44,717 nt of DNA from a virus. This document shows, one piece after another, positions 1 through 7,588 of this stretch (the first letter of the stretch is position 1; each line of letters begins with the position of its first letter). The translations under genes and the position numbers were made by a program. The stretch lies in IMG/VR virus record IMGVR_UViG_3300000553_000076, positions 1 through 44,717 of that record. The stretch is one strand, 5' to 3'. The notes beneath the pieces were generated by a model, which had not been told where the DNA came from, made no database searches, and saw only the letters and a program-made list of their open reading frames with translations.

Positions 1-73
1 GAAGCTTACTCTTGGTCTATTTGATAAGTTTACCTGGGACTACTTGCACACTGGTGGCAAATTGATGGTTGCA
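1..73. repeat. Left copy of 73-bp terminal direct repeat (contig overlap)
   Basis: These 73 bases are identical to the last 73 bases of the window. The repeat lies inside a coding sequence and the frame stays open and in phase across the junction. The simplest explanation is a circular or circularly permuted genome linearised by the assembler, not a genuine short terminal redundancy. Confidence 0.95.
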
Positions 74-952
74 GAGGGTTACTTAGAGAAAGCTCGTATC
101 CAAGCTGCTAAAGAAGGCAAACCATTTGATGAGACTAAAGCTCGTAAAGAGATCTCTAACTTTGTCAATGACTCCTTTGGTGGTTTGAATTGGTTTGAAG
201 CTGCTACGTCTGCTCGTACTGAAATGGGTAAACGTATTGCTATGGCTGCATACAACCCTGCTGGTCGTAGAGCATTGCAACTAGCATTGTTTGCTCCCGA
301 CTGGACTATCTCTACTCTTCGTGCCTTTACTGCTGCTTTGCCTAAAGACCTTAACCCAACTAAGTGGCAACCTGTAGAAGGCATTAAAGGCATGATGGCT
401 CCTACAACCAAAGCAGACTACGCTAGGTTGTATCAGTTTAAGACTGCTTTGACTTACTTCACCTTGTTGAATGCTATCAACATGATGACAGCTAACAGAC
501 CTATCTGGGAAAACAAAGATGCAACTCGCATTGAGTGGCCTGATGGTACGTCTATGCAAGCTATGAAGCACGCTATGGAACCGTACCACTGGATTGCTGA
601 TCCAGATAAAACTTTGTCTAACAAGTTGGGGTTTATACCAAAAGCTGCTATTGTTGGTATTGGTGGTTTGGAGTACGCATCTCCTGATGCCCCTAAACTA
701 GTTGACCGCAGTGCTATTGGTAGACTAGAAGCTGTAGGTAAAATGGCTGTGCCTTTCCAAGTATCAGCAGCTAGTACTGCTCCTGAAGGAGAAGGTGCTA
801 AGAGAGCGTTACTGGGAACATTAGGCTTCCCCATCTATGGTGGCACTGCCGAACAACGTAAACAACAAAGAGCCGAACGTGAGAAACAACTTAAAGAAGC
901 TGCTAAACGTTACAAAGAGAAGGCTAAGGAAAAAGGTTGGGATCAACAATGA
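2..952 (+). CDS. C-terminal part of the 1,243-aa ejection/large polyvalent protein
   Basis: This is the end of the gene that starts at 41865 and runs off the right edge of the window. Joining base 44717 to base 74 keeps the frame and gives 1,243 residues in total. This part is helix-rich and contains an NDSFGGLNW segment followed about 50 residues later by LFAPDWTISTLR. I recall that pairing from the C-terminal domain of large phage polyvalent proteins (LPD38 type), a name I have not checked. The tail is strongly basic and charged (KQQRAEREKQLKEAAKRYKEK). The stop overlaps the next start as ATGA (949-952), so the ATP-grasp gene is probably translationally coupled. Its probable role is a virion protein ejected with the DNA, as T7 gp16 and P22 gp16 are. 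Placement in the gene is certain; function is inferred. Confidence 0.85.
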   Translation, partial: KLTLGLFDKFTWDYLHTGGKLMVAEGYLEKARIQAAKEGKPFDETKARKEISNFVNDSFGGLNWFEAATSARTEMGKRIAMAAYNPAGRRALQLALFAPDWTISTLRAFTAALPKDLNPTKWQPVEGIKGMMAPTTKADYARLYQFKTALTYFTLLNAINMMTANRPIWENKDATRIEWPDGTSMQAMKHAMEPYHWIADPDKTLSNKLGFIPKAAIVGIGGLEYASPDAPKLVDRSAIGRLEAVGKMAVPFQVSAASTAPEGEGAKRALLGTLGFPIYGGTAEQRKQQRAEREKQLKEAAKRYKEKAKEKGWDQQ

Positions 953-2280
953 AACTTCTAATCATTGACCAGTTTGACTGTGGCTTCTCTATGGACTTGG
1001 CTATCAAGTCTGCTGCTTATGGTCATGAAGTACGTGTGTACATGCGTAACAACTTTGATGGTAGCCGTTGTGAGAACGGTGATGGTATGGACTGTTTCAA
1101 GAAGGTAGCTGATTGGGAATCCAGTATGAACTGGGCTGACCTTATCTTTGTTACTGATAACAGTCGTTACATCCAGAAGCTTGAGAGCTATCGTCGTAAG
1201 GGTTATCCCATCTATGGCTGCAATGTAGAGGGTGCTCGTTGGGAACAAGATCGGGAGTACGGAGCTGCTGTTTTTGAGAGAGCTGGTATCCCAATTATTC
1301 CTACCATGAAGTTTTCTAAATACGATGAGGCTATTTCTCACGTTCTTAGTAACAAAGACAAACGCTTTGTGTCTAAGCCTATTGGTGACGGAGACAAGGC
1401 TCTTAGCTACTGCTCTAAAGACTGGCGAGACATGGTGTTCATGTTGAACAAGTGGAAGAAGAGCAACGCCTATGACGGTGACTTTGTTCTCCAAGAGTTC
1501 CACGCTGGATCTGAGATGGCTGTTGGTGGTTGGTTTGGTTTGGGTGGCTTCTCTAAACACTTCCTTGAGAACTGGGAGTTTAAAAAGCTAATGTCTGGTG
1601 ACTACGGTCCTGCTACTGGTGAGCAAGGTACTGTTATGCGTTACACCCAGAAGTCTTTGTTGGCTGACAAGGTTCTTAAACCCCTTGAAGACTTTCTTCA
1701 CGGCATTGGTTACTCTGGCTACATTGATGTCAACTGTATCATTGATAATAAGGGTAATCCCTGGCCTCTAGAGTTTACTACTCGTCCTGGTTGGCCTCTG
1801 TTCCAGATCCAACAAGCTCTTCACATTGGTGATCCTGTGCAGTGGATGCTTGACTCTCTTGATGGTAGAGATACTCTTAAGGTTAAAGAAGACATTGCTT
1901 GCGGTATTGTTGTATCTCAACCTGACTATCCCTATAGCAACGTTAAGAAGAAGGAGAACACTGGGTATCCTATCTTTGATTTGACTATGGAAGATGCTAC
2001 TAAGAACATCCACCTGTCAGAAGTTAAAATGGGTTTTAGTCCTGGTAAAGACGGTAAAAACACCGAGCCTTGCTTGGTAACTGCTGGTTCTTATGTGTTG
2101 ACTGTCTCTGGTGTCGGCAAGACTGTTGATGATGCTAAGTGCAAAGCATACGATACGTTCAAGAAGAAGATCCACATGATCAACTCTCCTATGGTACGAG
2201 ATGACATTGGTGAGAAACTTGAGAAGATGTTGCCTGAACTGCAAAAGAACGGCTATTGCAAAGACGTTAAGTACAAGTAA
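949..2280 (+). CDS. ATP-grasp enzyme, PurD-like (phosphoribosylamine-glycine ligase-like)
   Basis: A 443-aa protein starting at the ATG inside the ATGA overlap with the ejection-protein gene; an upstream in-frame TTG at 937 is less likely. The N-terminus (MKLLIIDQFDCGFSMDLAIKS) resembles the Rossmann-like start of PurD. The middle has ATP-grasp features: FVSKPIGDGDKA as an ATP-binding lysine/glycine loop, VLQEFHAGSEMAVGG as the hinge and second strand, and GYIDVNCIIDNKGNPWPLEFTTRPGWP as the metal-binding C-terminal segment. PurD joins glycine to phosphoribosylamine using ATP. This copy sits in the late virion operon between ejection protein and tail fibre, far from other metabolic genes, so its substrate may be a small molecule or a peptide. 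The ATP-grasp fold is well supported; the exact reaction is not. Confidence 0.8.
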   Translation: MKLLIIDQFDCGFSMDLAIKSAAYGHEVRVYMRNNFDGSRCENGDGMDCFKKVADWESSMNWADLIFVTDNSRYIQKLESYRRKGYPIYGCNVEGARWEQDREYGAAVFERAGIPIIPTMKFSKYDEAISHVLSNKDKRFVSKPIGDGDKALSYCSKDWRDMVFMLNKWKKSNAYDGDFVLQEFHAGSEMAVGGWFGLGGFSKHFLENWEFKKLMSGDYGPATGEQGTVMRYTQKSLLADKVLKPLEDFLHGIGYSGYIDVNCIIDNKGNPWPLEFTTRPGWPLFQIQQALHIGDPVQWMLDSLDGRDTLKVKEDIACGIVVSQPDYPYSNVKKKENTGYPIFDLTMEDATKNIHLSEVKMGFSPGKDGKNTEPCLVTAGSYVLTVSGVGKTVDDAKCKAYDTFKKKIHMINSPMVRDDIGEKLEKMLPELQKNGYCKDVKYK

Positions 2281-2282
2281 TC

Positions 2283-4247
2283 ATGGCTAACCCTAACACC
2301 CCCATACCACAGTCTCCCATTGGGGAGAATTTCCAGTGGAGAGATTGGTTCCAAAGACTTAGTAACCGAGTCTATGGATCGTTGTCTTCTCAGAACTCTA
2401 ACGGAGTGGACATTACTGGTGGGACTATTGACAACACAGCTATTGGATCTAAGACCCCCTCTACGGGGTCTTTTACTAGCTTAAAGCTAGGTGCTCCCCT
2501 TGATGTTGAGTACGGTGGTACTAATGGGTTTGCTATACCTAGAGCTGGTGCTGTAGCTTATGGTAATGGTGGTGCTTACGCTTTCACAAGTGTCGGTACT
2601 TCTGGACAAGTACTGACATCTAGAGGTAGTGCTGCTCCTGTTTGGTCTGCTGCTGCCACTGGTACTGTCACTAGTGTTGGTCTGTCACTGCCATCTATCT
2701 TTAGTGTTAGTGGCTCTCCTGTTACTAGTAGCGGTACTCTTACTGGTACTTTTAACACCCAGGCTGCTGCTTTGGTGTTTGCTGGCCCTGCAACTGGTAG
2801 TGCTGCTACTCCTACATTTAGAGCTTTAGTTGCTTCTGATTTACCTTCTTTACCTTACGGTACTGGTACGGTTACATCTGTTAGTGGTACTGGTACTGTC
2901 AATGGTATTACGTTGACTGGTACAGTTACAACTACTGGGTCATTAACATTAGGGGGAACCCTAAGTGGCATATCAAACAGTCAGCTTACGTACTCTAGTA
3001 TTACGGTCAATGGTACTAGCATTGCTCTGGGTGCTAGTGGATCGATTACTGCCGCGAATCCCTACGCCCTTACTATTGGTACTGGACTTTCTGGTTCCTC
3101 TTATATCGGCTCATCTGCAGTAACAATTGCTCTAGCCAATACAACTGTCAGTGCTGGTAGCTATACCTATGGTTCGTTTACTGTTGATGCTCAAGGTCGA
3201 TTGACTGCAGCATCTAGTGGTACAGCTCCTGTTACTTCTGTTGCAGCTACAGCTCCTATTGCTAGTAGTGGTGGTACAACTCCAACCATTTCTATATCCC
3301 AAGCTACAACCAGTACCAATGGTTATCTAAGTAGCACGGATTGGAATACGTTTAACAACAAACAGCCAGCGGGTACATACGTAACCTCGGTGTCTGGTAC
3401 TGCCCCTGTTGTATCGTCAGGCGGCACAACACCTGCTATCAGTATGGCTGCAGCTAATGGCAGCACTAATGGTTACTTGACCTCAACTGATTGGACAACC
3501 TTTAACAATAAGCAGCCCGCAGGTACGTATGTTACGTCTGTATCTGTAGCTTCTAGTAATGGGTTTGCTGGTACTTCTAGTGGTGGAGCTACTCCATCGT
3601 TAACGTTGTCCACAAGTATTACTGGCTTGTTGTATGGCAATGGTACAGCTTTAGCTGCTGCAACTATTAGTAGTCCATTAGCCTACTCTGCTGGTACATT
3701 AAGTATTGGTCAGGCTACAACATCTACTAATGGCTATTTAAGCAGTACTGATTGGAACACTTTTAATAATAAGCAACCTGCTGGTTCTTATTTGACTGCT
3801 GTTACTGCTGATGCTCCTCTGTCTGGATCTGGGACATCTGGTAGCCACTTGGTTATTTCCCAAGCTACTACTAGCACTAACGGGTATTTGTCTTCTACAG
3901 ACTGGAATACATTTAATAACAAACAAGCTGTATCCACACCTGTTACCATCTCTGCTAGTACGTACAGTGTTGGTACAACAGACCTATGGCTTATCAACAA
4001 CTATGCGGGTACGTGTACTCTTACACTTCCTGCAGCATCAAGTTATTCAGGAAGAGTTTTAAATGTTCAAAACTATCAAGCTTACACTGTTGTGTCTGCT
4101 TCTAGTAACGTTGTTTCTATTAGCGGTGGTAGCGCAGGTACGGCTATCCTTAACGCTATAGCCGGTGATAGATGTACACTTGTATCTAACGGCACTAATT
4201 GGTTGATTACTGATTACACACCTAACAACATTCTTCTGTTGAATTAA
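2283..4247 (+). CDS. Tail fibre protein with internal repeats
   Basis: A 654-aa protein very rich in Gly, Ser and Thr. The N-terminal roughly 90 residues (QWRDWFQRLSNRVYGSL, then ITGGTIDNTAIGSKTPSTGSFTSL) look like a virion-attachment domain seen in podoviral and cyanophage fibres. Residues from about 80 to 550 are a long run of TGTVTSV/SGTAPV-type beta repeats. They include four copies of a 16-residue unit close to TNGYLSSTDWNTFNNK, each followed in three cases by QPAGTYVTSV-like text. The last ~90 residues (LTLPAASSYSGRVLNVQNY, then GDRCTLVSNGTNWLI) look like a small C-terminal beta domain. It should be a trimeric receptor-contacting or spacer fibre. It starts 3 bp after the ATP-grasp gene without a clear Shine-Dalgarno sequence. 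Confidence 0.8.
   Translation: MANPNTPIPQSPIGENFQWRDWFQRLSNRVYGSLSSQNSNGVDITGGTIDNTAIGSKTPSTGSFTSLKLGAPLDVEYGGTNGFAIPRAGAVAYGNGGAYAFTSVGTSGQVLTSRGSAAPVWSAAATGTVTSVGLSLPSIFSVSGSPVTSSGTLTGTFNTQAAALVFAGPATGSAATPTFRALVASDLPSLPYGTGTVTSVSGTGTVNGITLTGTVTTTGSLTLGGTLSGISNSQLTYSSITVNGTSIALGASGSITAANPYALTIGTGLSGSSYIGSSAVTIALANTTVSAGSYTYGSFTVDAQGRLTAASSGTAPVTSVAATAPIASSGGTTPTISISQATTSTNGYLSSTDWNTFNNKQPAGTYVTSVSGTAPVVSSGGTTPAISMAAANGSTNGYLTSTDWTTFNNKQPAGTYVTSVSVASSNGFAGTSSGGATPSLTLSTSITGLLYGNGTALAAATISSPLAYSAGTLSIGQATTSTNGYLSSTDWNTFNNKQPAGSYLTAVTADAPLSGSGTSGSHLVISQATTSTNGYLSSTDWNTFNNKQAVSTPVTISASTYSVGTTDLWLINNYAGTCTLTLPAASSYSGRVLNVQNYQAYTVVSASSNVVSISGGSAGTAILNAIAGDRCTLVSNGTNWLITDYTPNNILLLN
3299..3926 (+). 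repeat. Four copies of a TNGYLSSTDWNTFNNK-encoding unit
   Basis: Units lie at about 3299-3366, 3453-3515, 3713-3776 and 3861-3926 within the tail fibre gene. The protein unit is almost invariant (one copy reads STNGYLTSTDWTTFNNK) while codons differ widely between copies. That indicates old duplication under protein-level constraint and not recent slippage. Confidence 0.85.
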
Positions 4248-4248
4248 T

Positions 4249-4521
4249 ATGCAAATCTCTGATGAAGCCCTGCAGTTTGTTAAAGACACTCTGGGGTTTA
4301 GAGCTAGACCCTACAAGAACACCAAGAGTCAGCTTTGCATAGGTTATAACCACGTTATAGCCCCTGGAGATGGGGTTGCTGATAACGACATCATCAACGC
4401 CCATAAAGCAACAAGCCTCCTGTATGAAGACATACAGAAGGCTCTTGTTGGTGTAGATGTTCCTAAGAACATCACACAGGATGAGTTTGATACCTTAGTA
4501 CTCAGTGAGTTGCTTTGGTAG
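4249..4521 (+). CDS. Degenerate, truncated T4-lysozyme-like protein
   Basis: A 90-aa ORF starting 1 bp after the tail fibre stop. FVKDTLGFRARPYKNTKSQL, CIGYNH and later ITQDEFDTLV align by eye with the phage lysozyme pattern (FIKxxEGxRLxAYxDxxGxxTIGYGH and LTQxQFDALV). The three active-site positions appear replaced: Glu by Leu, Asp by Asn, Thr by Cys. The protein stops just after the TQDEFD helix, so the C-terminal half of the fold is missing. It may be a decaying endolysin or a lysozyme-fold virion domain without catalysis; the working endolysin is the GH19 gene at 35734. Its last 20 bases overlap the convergent gene on the other strand. Confidence 0.6.
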   Translation: MQISDEALQFVKDTLGFRARPYKNTKSQLCIGYNHVIAPGDGVADNDIINAHKATSLLYEDIQKALVGVDVPKNITQDEFDTLVLSELLW

Positions 4522-4684
4522 CTACTTCTTGTTGCCAAGCTCGGTGAACCGACTTAAGAAGTTGTTCTAGATCTTGGATCTTTTCGTAAGCTTCAATAGC
4601 AAACTGTTCTAAATTCTCCCTTTGCCAAAGGGTAAAGTCTGTATGTTGAAAACTCTTTTGTGGCATAGAGTCAGCGATATTCAT
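4502..4684 (-). CDS. Small hypothetical protein, last gene of the leftward arm
   Basis: A 60-aa ORF with a good ribosome site (AAGGACTGAA directly before ATG). The central part (LEQFAIEAYEKIQDLEQLLKSV) is predicted helical and could form a coiled coil; there is no recognisable domain. It converges tail-to-tail with the lysozyme-like ORF and the two overlap by 20 bp. No terminator hairpin fits between the arms. Confidence 0.6.
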   Translation of the reverse strand: MNIADSMPQKSFQHTDFTLWQRENLEQFAIEAYEKIQDLEQLLKSVHRAWQQEVATKATH

Positions 4685-4718
4685 TTCAGTCCTTAAAGTG
4701 TTGGTTAATAAAAGTTAA

Positions 4719-4979
4719 CTATCTCTTCCTAGCTCGTGTTTCATTTGCATCCACTCTGGAGGGCATAGGCGCATCTGGTGGGGGTGTTACTATAGCCCAT
4801 AGACGTATCCAGCGGTTGTTAATACGTGTCCAACTAATAATATAAGTATCAGGCATACGATTTATTGTTGTTGCTACTGACTTAGGTTTGAGGTCTAAGT
4901 CTCCAGCAATAGTCTTGACTGACATACCCCCCGTAAATTCTTGGAGGTAAGCTCGTAGCCTCTTAGTGATAGCTGGCAT
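4719..4979 (-). CDS. Small HTH DNA-binding protein
   Basis: An 86-aa basic protein. Residues 1-45 (MPAITKRLRAYLQEFTGGMS, then VKTIAGDLDLKPKSVATTINRM) look like a winged-helix or MarR-like helix-turn-helix. TRINNRWIRLW that follows would fit the wing. Its overall plan is similar to the 110-aa HTH protein at 13014-13346, so the phage may carry two related regulators. The start codon overlaps the stop of the upstream gene (TAATG), so translation is coupled. No operator can be assigned. Confidence 0.6.
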   Translation of the reverse strand: MPAITKRLRAYLQEFTGGMSVKTIAGDLDLKPKSVATTINRMPDTYIISWTRINNRWIRLWAIVTPPPDAPMPSRVDANETRARKR

Positions 4980-5401
4980 TATGTGTTCTTTTCCTTGAGT
5001 TTGGCTTCGATGTCTTTGGCAAAGTCATCCATCCATGCGCCATAAACAATTCGCCATTCAGCAGATAGTAGTTTTAAATCTTCCTCTGTAAGCCCAACCC
5101 ATGTGCGCTGTGGTGACAACATTTTTTGAACATCCCCACACATTACTTTGATTGCGTTGTAGCCTTCAGGATCATTGTTGTCTGCAAGATCATAAGCCTC
5201 TTGCATAATCCTGATTCTGATGGGTTCAAAGTCTTTGTTGCTTATCCACCCCACAGGCTCCTGCACAGGTGCTGCAAGGGCTTGCTTAATGGCGGTGATT
5301 GCTTCATCGCATATACGCAAGCCTTTGCGCTCTGCTTCTGCATACATTTGCATAGCTTCCAGCGCCTCAAGCGCCATGCGTAGGACTTCGTTTTTAGTCA
5401 T
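4979..5401 (-). CDS. Hypothetical phage accessory protein
   Basis: A 140-aa protein starting MTKNEVLRMALEALEAM, with ITAIKQALAAPVQEPVGWI in the middle. I recall this arrangement (helical N-terminus, then an EAITAIKQAL..QEPVGW linker) from many small accessory proteins of phages infecting Burkholderiales and Pseudomonas; their function is unknown. The Shine-Dalgarno sequence is strong (AAGGAGAACAC before ATG). The start overlaps the stop of the 53-aa gene upstream as ATGA. Confidence 0.65.
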   Translation of the reverse strand: MTKNEVLRMALEALEAMQMYAEAERKGLRICDEAITAIKQALAAPVQEPVGWISNKDFEPIRIRIMQEAYDLADNNDPEGYNAIKVMCGDVQKMLSPQRTWVGLTEEDLKLLSAEWRIVYGAWMDDFAKDIEAKLKEKNT

Positions 5402-5559
5402 GTGTTCTCCTTACGTTGTACGTGAGAAGCTAGCAGCCACTTGTCACCAAGGAACTTGACAGACCTAACCCACTGACGTTGGTTGTGCCTATTGGTTTGG
5501 GTTGATACATAGGAAGTGTTAAACAATTCTCTTACGTGTTTAAGCATTCGTGTGTTCAT
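5398..5559 (-). CDS. 53-aa basic protein
   Basis: This ORF reads MNTRMLKHVRELFNTSYVST and ends in LLASHVQRKENT. Its stop forms an ATGA junction with the 140-aa gene downstream. Its start lies inside the last 20 bases of the 61-aa gene upstream. It fills the only gap in an otherwise gap-free chain of overlapping genes, which is the main evidence that it is real. It is basic, soluble and rich in Arg, Asn and Gln. No family recognised. Confidence 0.55.
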   Translation of the reverse strand: MNTRMLKHVRELFNTSYVSTQTNRHNQRQWVRSVKFLGDKWLLASHVQRKENT

Positions 5560-5725
5560 TTTTATCTACTCTCTCATAGAAAAATACAATGTCTAGGTTG
5601 TAATCTTTAGCAGTTGTTTGCAGAACCTTTTGGATCTGTTTCTCCTGCTCTTCTTTAGCCCACTTCTTTTGCATAGCATTGATGAGCTTGTTGTTTTTGG
5701 TTGCTGCTTCTGCTGAGATCTTCAT
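5540..5725 (-). CDS. Small charged hypothetical protein
   Basis: A 61-aa protein (MKISAEAATKNNKLINAMQK, then KVLQTTAKDYNLDIVFFYERV). The N-terminal two thirds is predicted helical, with alternating Lys and Glu. It starts in an ATGA overlap with the membrane protein upstream and ends inside the 53-aa gene. No family recognised. Confidence 0.55.
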   Translation of the reverse strand: MKISAEAATKNNKLINAMQKKWAKEEQEKQIQKVLQTTAKDYNLDIVFFYERVDKNEHTNA

Positions 5726-5910
5726 ACAGGTTTAATCGTTATGGTGTGGTCGTCTTCAACTGTTTTAAGTTGACCTCTATGGATACCCAACAACATGATT
5801 GCTGTTGTGTTCCTGTAAGCTATGTATTTAGTACTTAGAGTGAAGTACAAATATACAAACACTGCTAGTGCTACTAATAACACTACTTCTAGCAAAGTAA
5901 ATTCAATCAT
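5722..5910 (-). CDS. Small single-pass membrane protein
   Basis: A 62-aa protein, MIEFTLLEVVLLVALAVFVYLYF at its N-terminus, giving one clear transmembrane segment (residues 5-25). A hydrophilic tail ends in a run of charged residues (KTVEDDHTITIKPV). The longer frame reaches 5937, but the ATG at 5910 has GAGG five bases upstream and forms an ATGA overlap with the endonuclease stop, so I chose it. Function unknown. Confidence 0.6.
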   Translation of the reverse strand: MIEFTLLEVVLLVALAVFVYLYFTLSTKYIAYRNTTAIMLLGIHRGQLKTVEDDHTITIKPV

Positions 5911-6308
5911 ATATACCTCTGAATAAATTCCATCCAATGCTCGGTGTTAGAGAACACACAAGCATCAAGACCATTCTTAGCTGCCCAATCTAAATAAGAT
6001 GTCTTACTCTTCTTAGATAGCCCTTGGTTACGCTGCAACACGTAGAGAATAGTTACCTCTGGGTGCTGCTGCTTTAACAGCACAGCTTTCTTCCTGTCAG
6101 CTCCTGTCCATAGACCTTTGGTTTCTATGTAGACGTTATTAGTAACAGTAAAATCTGGTGTGTATGTGTGGTTACTTGCCGGTATTACGTACTTGATCTT
6201 GTCTTGTTCGTAGGCAAGGCTCCATCCCTTTGCTTCGCAAGCGGTTTGGAAACGTTGTTCTAAACCACTGCGGTACGCTGAAGGGTTATGTTTTTTTGGT
6301 CTTGGCAT
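5907..6308 (-). CDS. Endonuclease I (Holliday-junction resolvase), T7 gp3-like
   Basis: A 133-aa protein close to the 149 aa of T7 endonuclease I. The catalytic pattern of that family is visible: Glu17 in YRSGLEQRF, Asp52 in TYTPDF, and Glu62 and Lys64 in VYIETKG, followed by ADRKK. In T7 the enzyme resolves branched replication intermediates before packaging and helps degrade host DNA. It lies in a run of overlapping genes downstream of the exonuclease, so it should be expressed with the replication genes. The start overlaps the end of the 69-aa gene by 23 bp. Confidence 0.88.
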   Translation of the reverse strand: MPRPKKHNPSAYRSGLEQRFQTACEAKGWSLAYEQDKIKYVIPASNHTYTPDFTVTNNVYIETKGLWTGADRKKAVLLKQQHPEVTILYVLQRNQGLSKKSKTSYLDWAAKNGLDACVFSNTEHWMEFIQRYI

Positions 6309-6495
6309 TACGCTCTTCTCTTACTTCCATGAACACTTCTGCCCAAGCAAAGCATACGCTAACAACTTCGTGAGAGGTTGTATCTCGTCGTGCTATTGCT
6401 TTACGGGTTGATTCTGCATTAGCTAGCTCTGAAAGCATAGCTACAGCAACATACTCTTTCATGGTCATGTGCTGCATGTTGATGTCTGTTGTCAT
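6286..6495 (-). CDS. Small hypothetical protein
   Basis: A 69-aa protein (MTTDINMQHMTMKEYVAVAM at the start, KTKKT at the end) that looks entirely helical. The start is an ATGA junction with the gene upstream. No family recognised. Support comes from its place in the overlapping gene chain. Confidence 0.55.
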   Translation of the reverse strand: MTTDINMQHMTMKEYVAVAMLSELANAESTRKAIARRDTTSHEVVSVCFAWAEVFMEVREERNAKTKKT

Positions 6496-6845
6496 TTCAG
6501 TTCCTCCGGCAGTTCAACTTCATCTCCCAGCTTGCTTGCGACATAGCAGCGCATCGCGGCAATTAGGGGTGTCGGGCCAAACTCAGTTAATCGAGCAGCC
6601 CAATCACAGCCAACCCAACGAGGCTGACAGGTGTCATAACACAAAGTGATCTTTTCCCGCTCAATGATTGGCCCACCTTGCGCCCAGTAAAGGGAGGGCT
6701 CATACATTACAATTGTTGGCTTCATGTTCTGCCCCAGAATCACAAAGTTTCGAGCACCCGTGAACGGGGCCAACACCAAAGCCACCCCCTCACACTTCGC
6801 CACCGCCCAATCGAGGGCAGCGCCTGTTAATTCACTTGTTTTCAT
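6492..6845 (-). CDS. DUF2591-like phage protein
   Basis: A 117-aa protein starting MKTSELTGAALDWAVAKCEG, a beginning I recognise from a common phage family annotated as DUF2591. The second half (WVGCDWAARLTEFGPTPLIA, then MRCYVASKLGDEVELP) also fits that family. The open frame extends 27 codons further upstream, but the ATG at 6845 matches the family start and forms an ATGA overlap with the exonuclease stop. GC content is visibly higher than its neighbours, which suggests recent gain. Function unknown. Confidence 0.75.
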   Translation of the reverse strand: MKTSELTGAALDWAVAKCEGVALVLAPFTGARNFVILGQNMKPTIVMYEPSLYWAQGGPIIEREKITLCYDTCQPRWVGCDWAARLTEFGPTPLIAAMRCYVASKLGDEVELPEELK

Positions 6846-7570
6846 CCTCGTAACTCCTCTTGTGTTGCCTCCTCGCTTTGGGGCGAGTCGGTTGTTGGTG
6901 CTGCTCTTAGGTGTGGTGGTTCCCAACTGTCGTTGGGCTTCTGCCAGATGTAGAGTAGCTTCATATTGAGGTGAAAGCGTTCGTCATCGTTATAGAGTTC
7001 ACGGCACTTGTTGTACCACTCTTCCTCAGTGCGAAGCTCTGCTAAAGCTTGCTCTGCTTTTACTGGGCCAATGCCAGCTACCCCGATGATGTTATCGCTC
7101 CTGTCACCTACGAGACTCTGTATATACAAAAACTTTAGTCCTTTCTCAGGGACAACAACACTGTGCAACTTCTTAACAAAGTTGTAGTGACGTCCTGGGA
7201 TCTGGAGTAAGTCTTTGTCTATGCTGCAGATGACTGTTGAGAGATTGATCTTATCCTGCTGGATACCCATCTCATCGTCTGCTTCATAGCCGTTGCAAAT
7301 AAATGCTTTGTGTTGTGTTACTAGGAACTCTCGTACTGCTTCCCAGTGCTTAGGTCTGCTGTCTGGTCTGTTAGCCTTGTAGCTAGGAGCAATCTCTCTA
7401 CGAAAATTACCACTACCTGTAAGGTAAACGTTGTAAGAATCAGCTTTAGTGTCTGCAAGAATGTCTTGCATCATTTGGTCAGCTCTTGATTGAGCTATCC
7501 AAGCTTCATCTTCTTCAGCAGAGGCAGCAGCTCGGTACACTACGATGTCACCATCGACTAATGCTCTCAT
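6842..7570 (-). CDS. 5'-3' exonuclease (flap-endonuclease family), T7 gp6-like
   Basis: A 242-aa protein. Metal-binding acidic clusters of the FEN family are visible: LVDGD at residues 4-8, GYEADDEMG, and CSIDKDLLQIPG. They are followed by the helix-hairpin-helix segment VGDRSDNIIGVAGIGPVKAE. In T7 gp6 this enzyme removes RNA primers and degrades host DNA. The frame stays open upstream to a TTG at 7636, but that stretch overlaps a parS-like site and a structured element. Family alignment favours the ATG at 7570 (MRALVDGD). The ribosome site there is weak. It is separated from the SSB gene by a 169-bp non-coding gap, the longest inside the replication block. Confidence 0.88.
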   Translation of the reverse strand: MRALVDGDIVVYRAAASAEEDEAWIAQSRADQMMQDILADTKADSYNVYLTGSGNFRREIAPSYKANRPDSRPKHWEAVREFLVTQHKAFICNGYEADDEMGIQQDKINLSTVICSIDKDLLQIPGRHYNFVKKLHSVVVPEKGLKFLYIQSLVGDRSDNIIGVAGIGPVKAEQALAELRTEEEWYNKCRELYNDDERFHLNMKLLYIWQKPNDSWEPPHLRAAPTTDSPQSEEATQEELRG

Positions 7571-7588
7571 AACTATCTTTCTATCTTG

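Noticed and set aside
1-73. Interpretation of the 73-bp repeat as a true T7-like terminal redundancy
   Set aside because: It is very short for a terminal repeat and falls inside a gene that continues in phase. Circular assembly overlap is the simpler reading, although physical ends were not tested.
958-1560. 200-aa open frame on the - strand opposite the ATP-grasp gene
   Set aside because: Shadow frame of a well-supported gene; no start signal and no recognisable domain.
4255-4275. Hammerhead-ribozyme core word CTGATGA (also at about 37391)
   Set aside because: No GAAA and no flanking helices at the right spacing on either strand; both lie in coding sequence.
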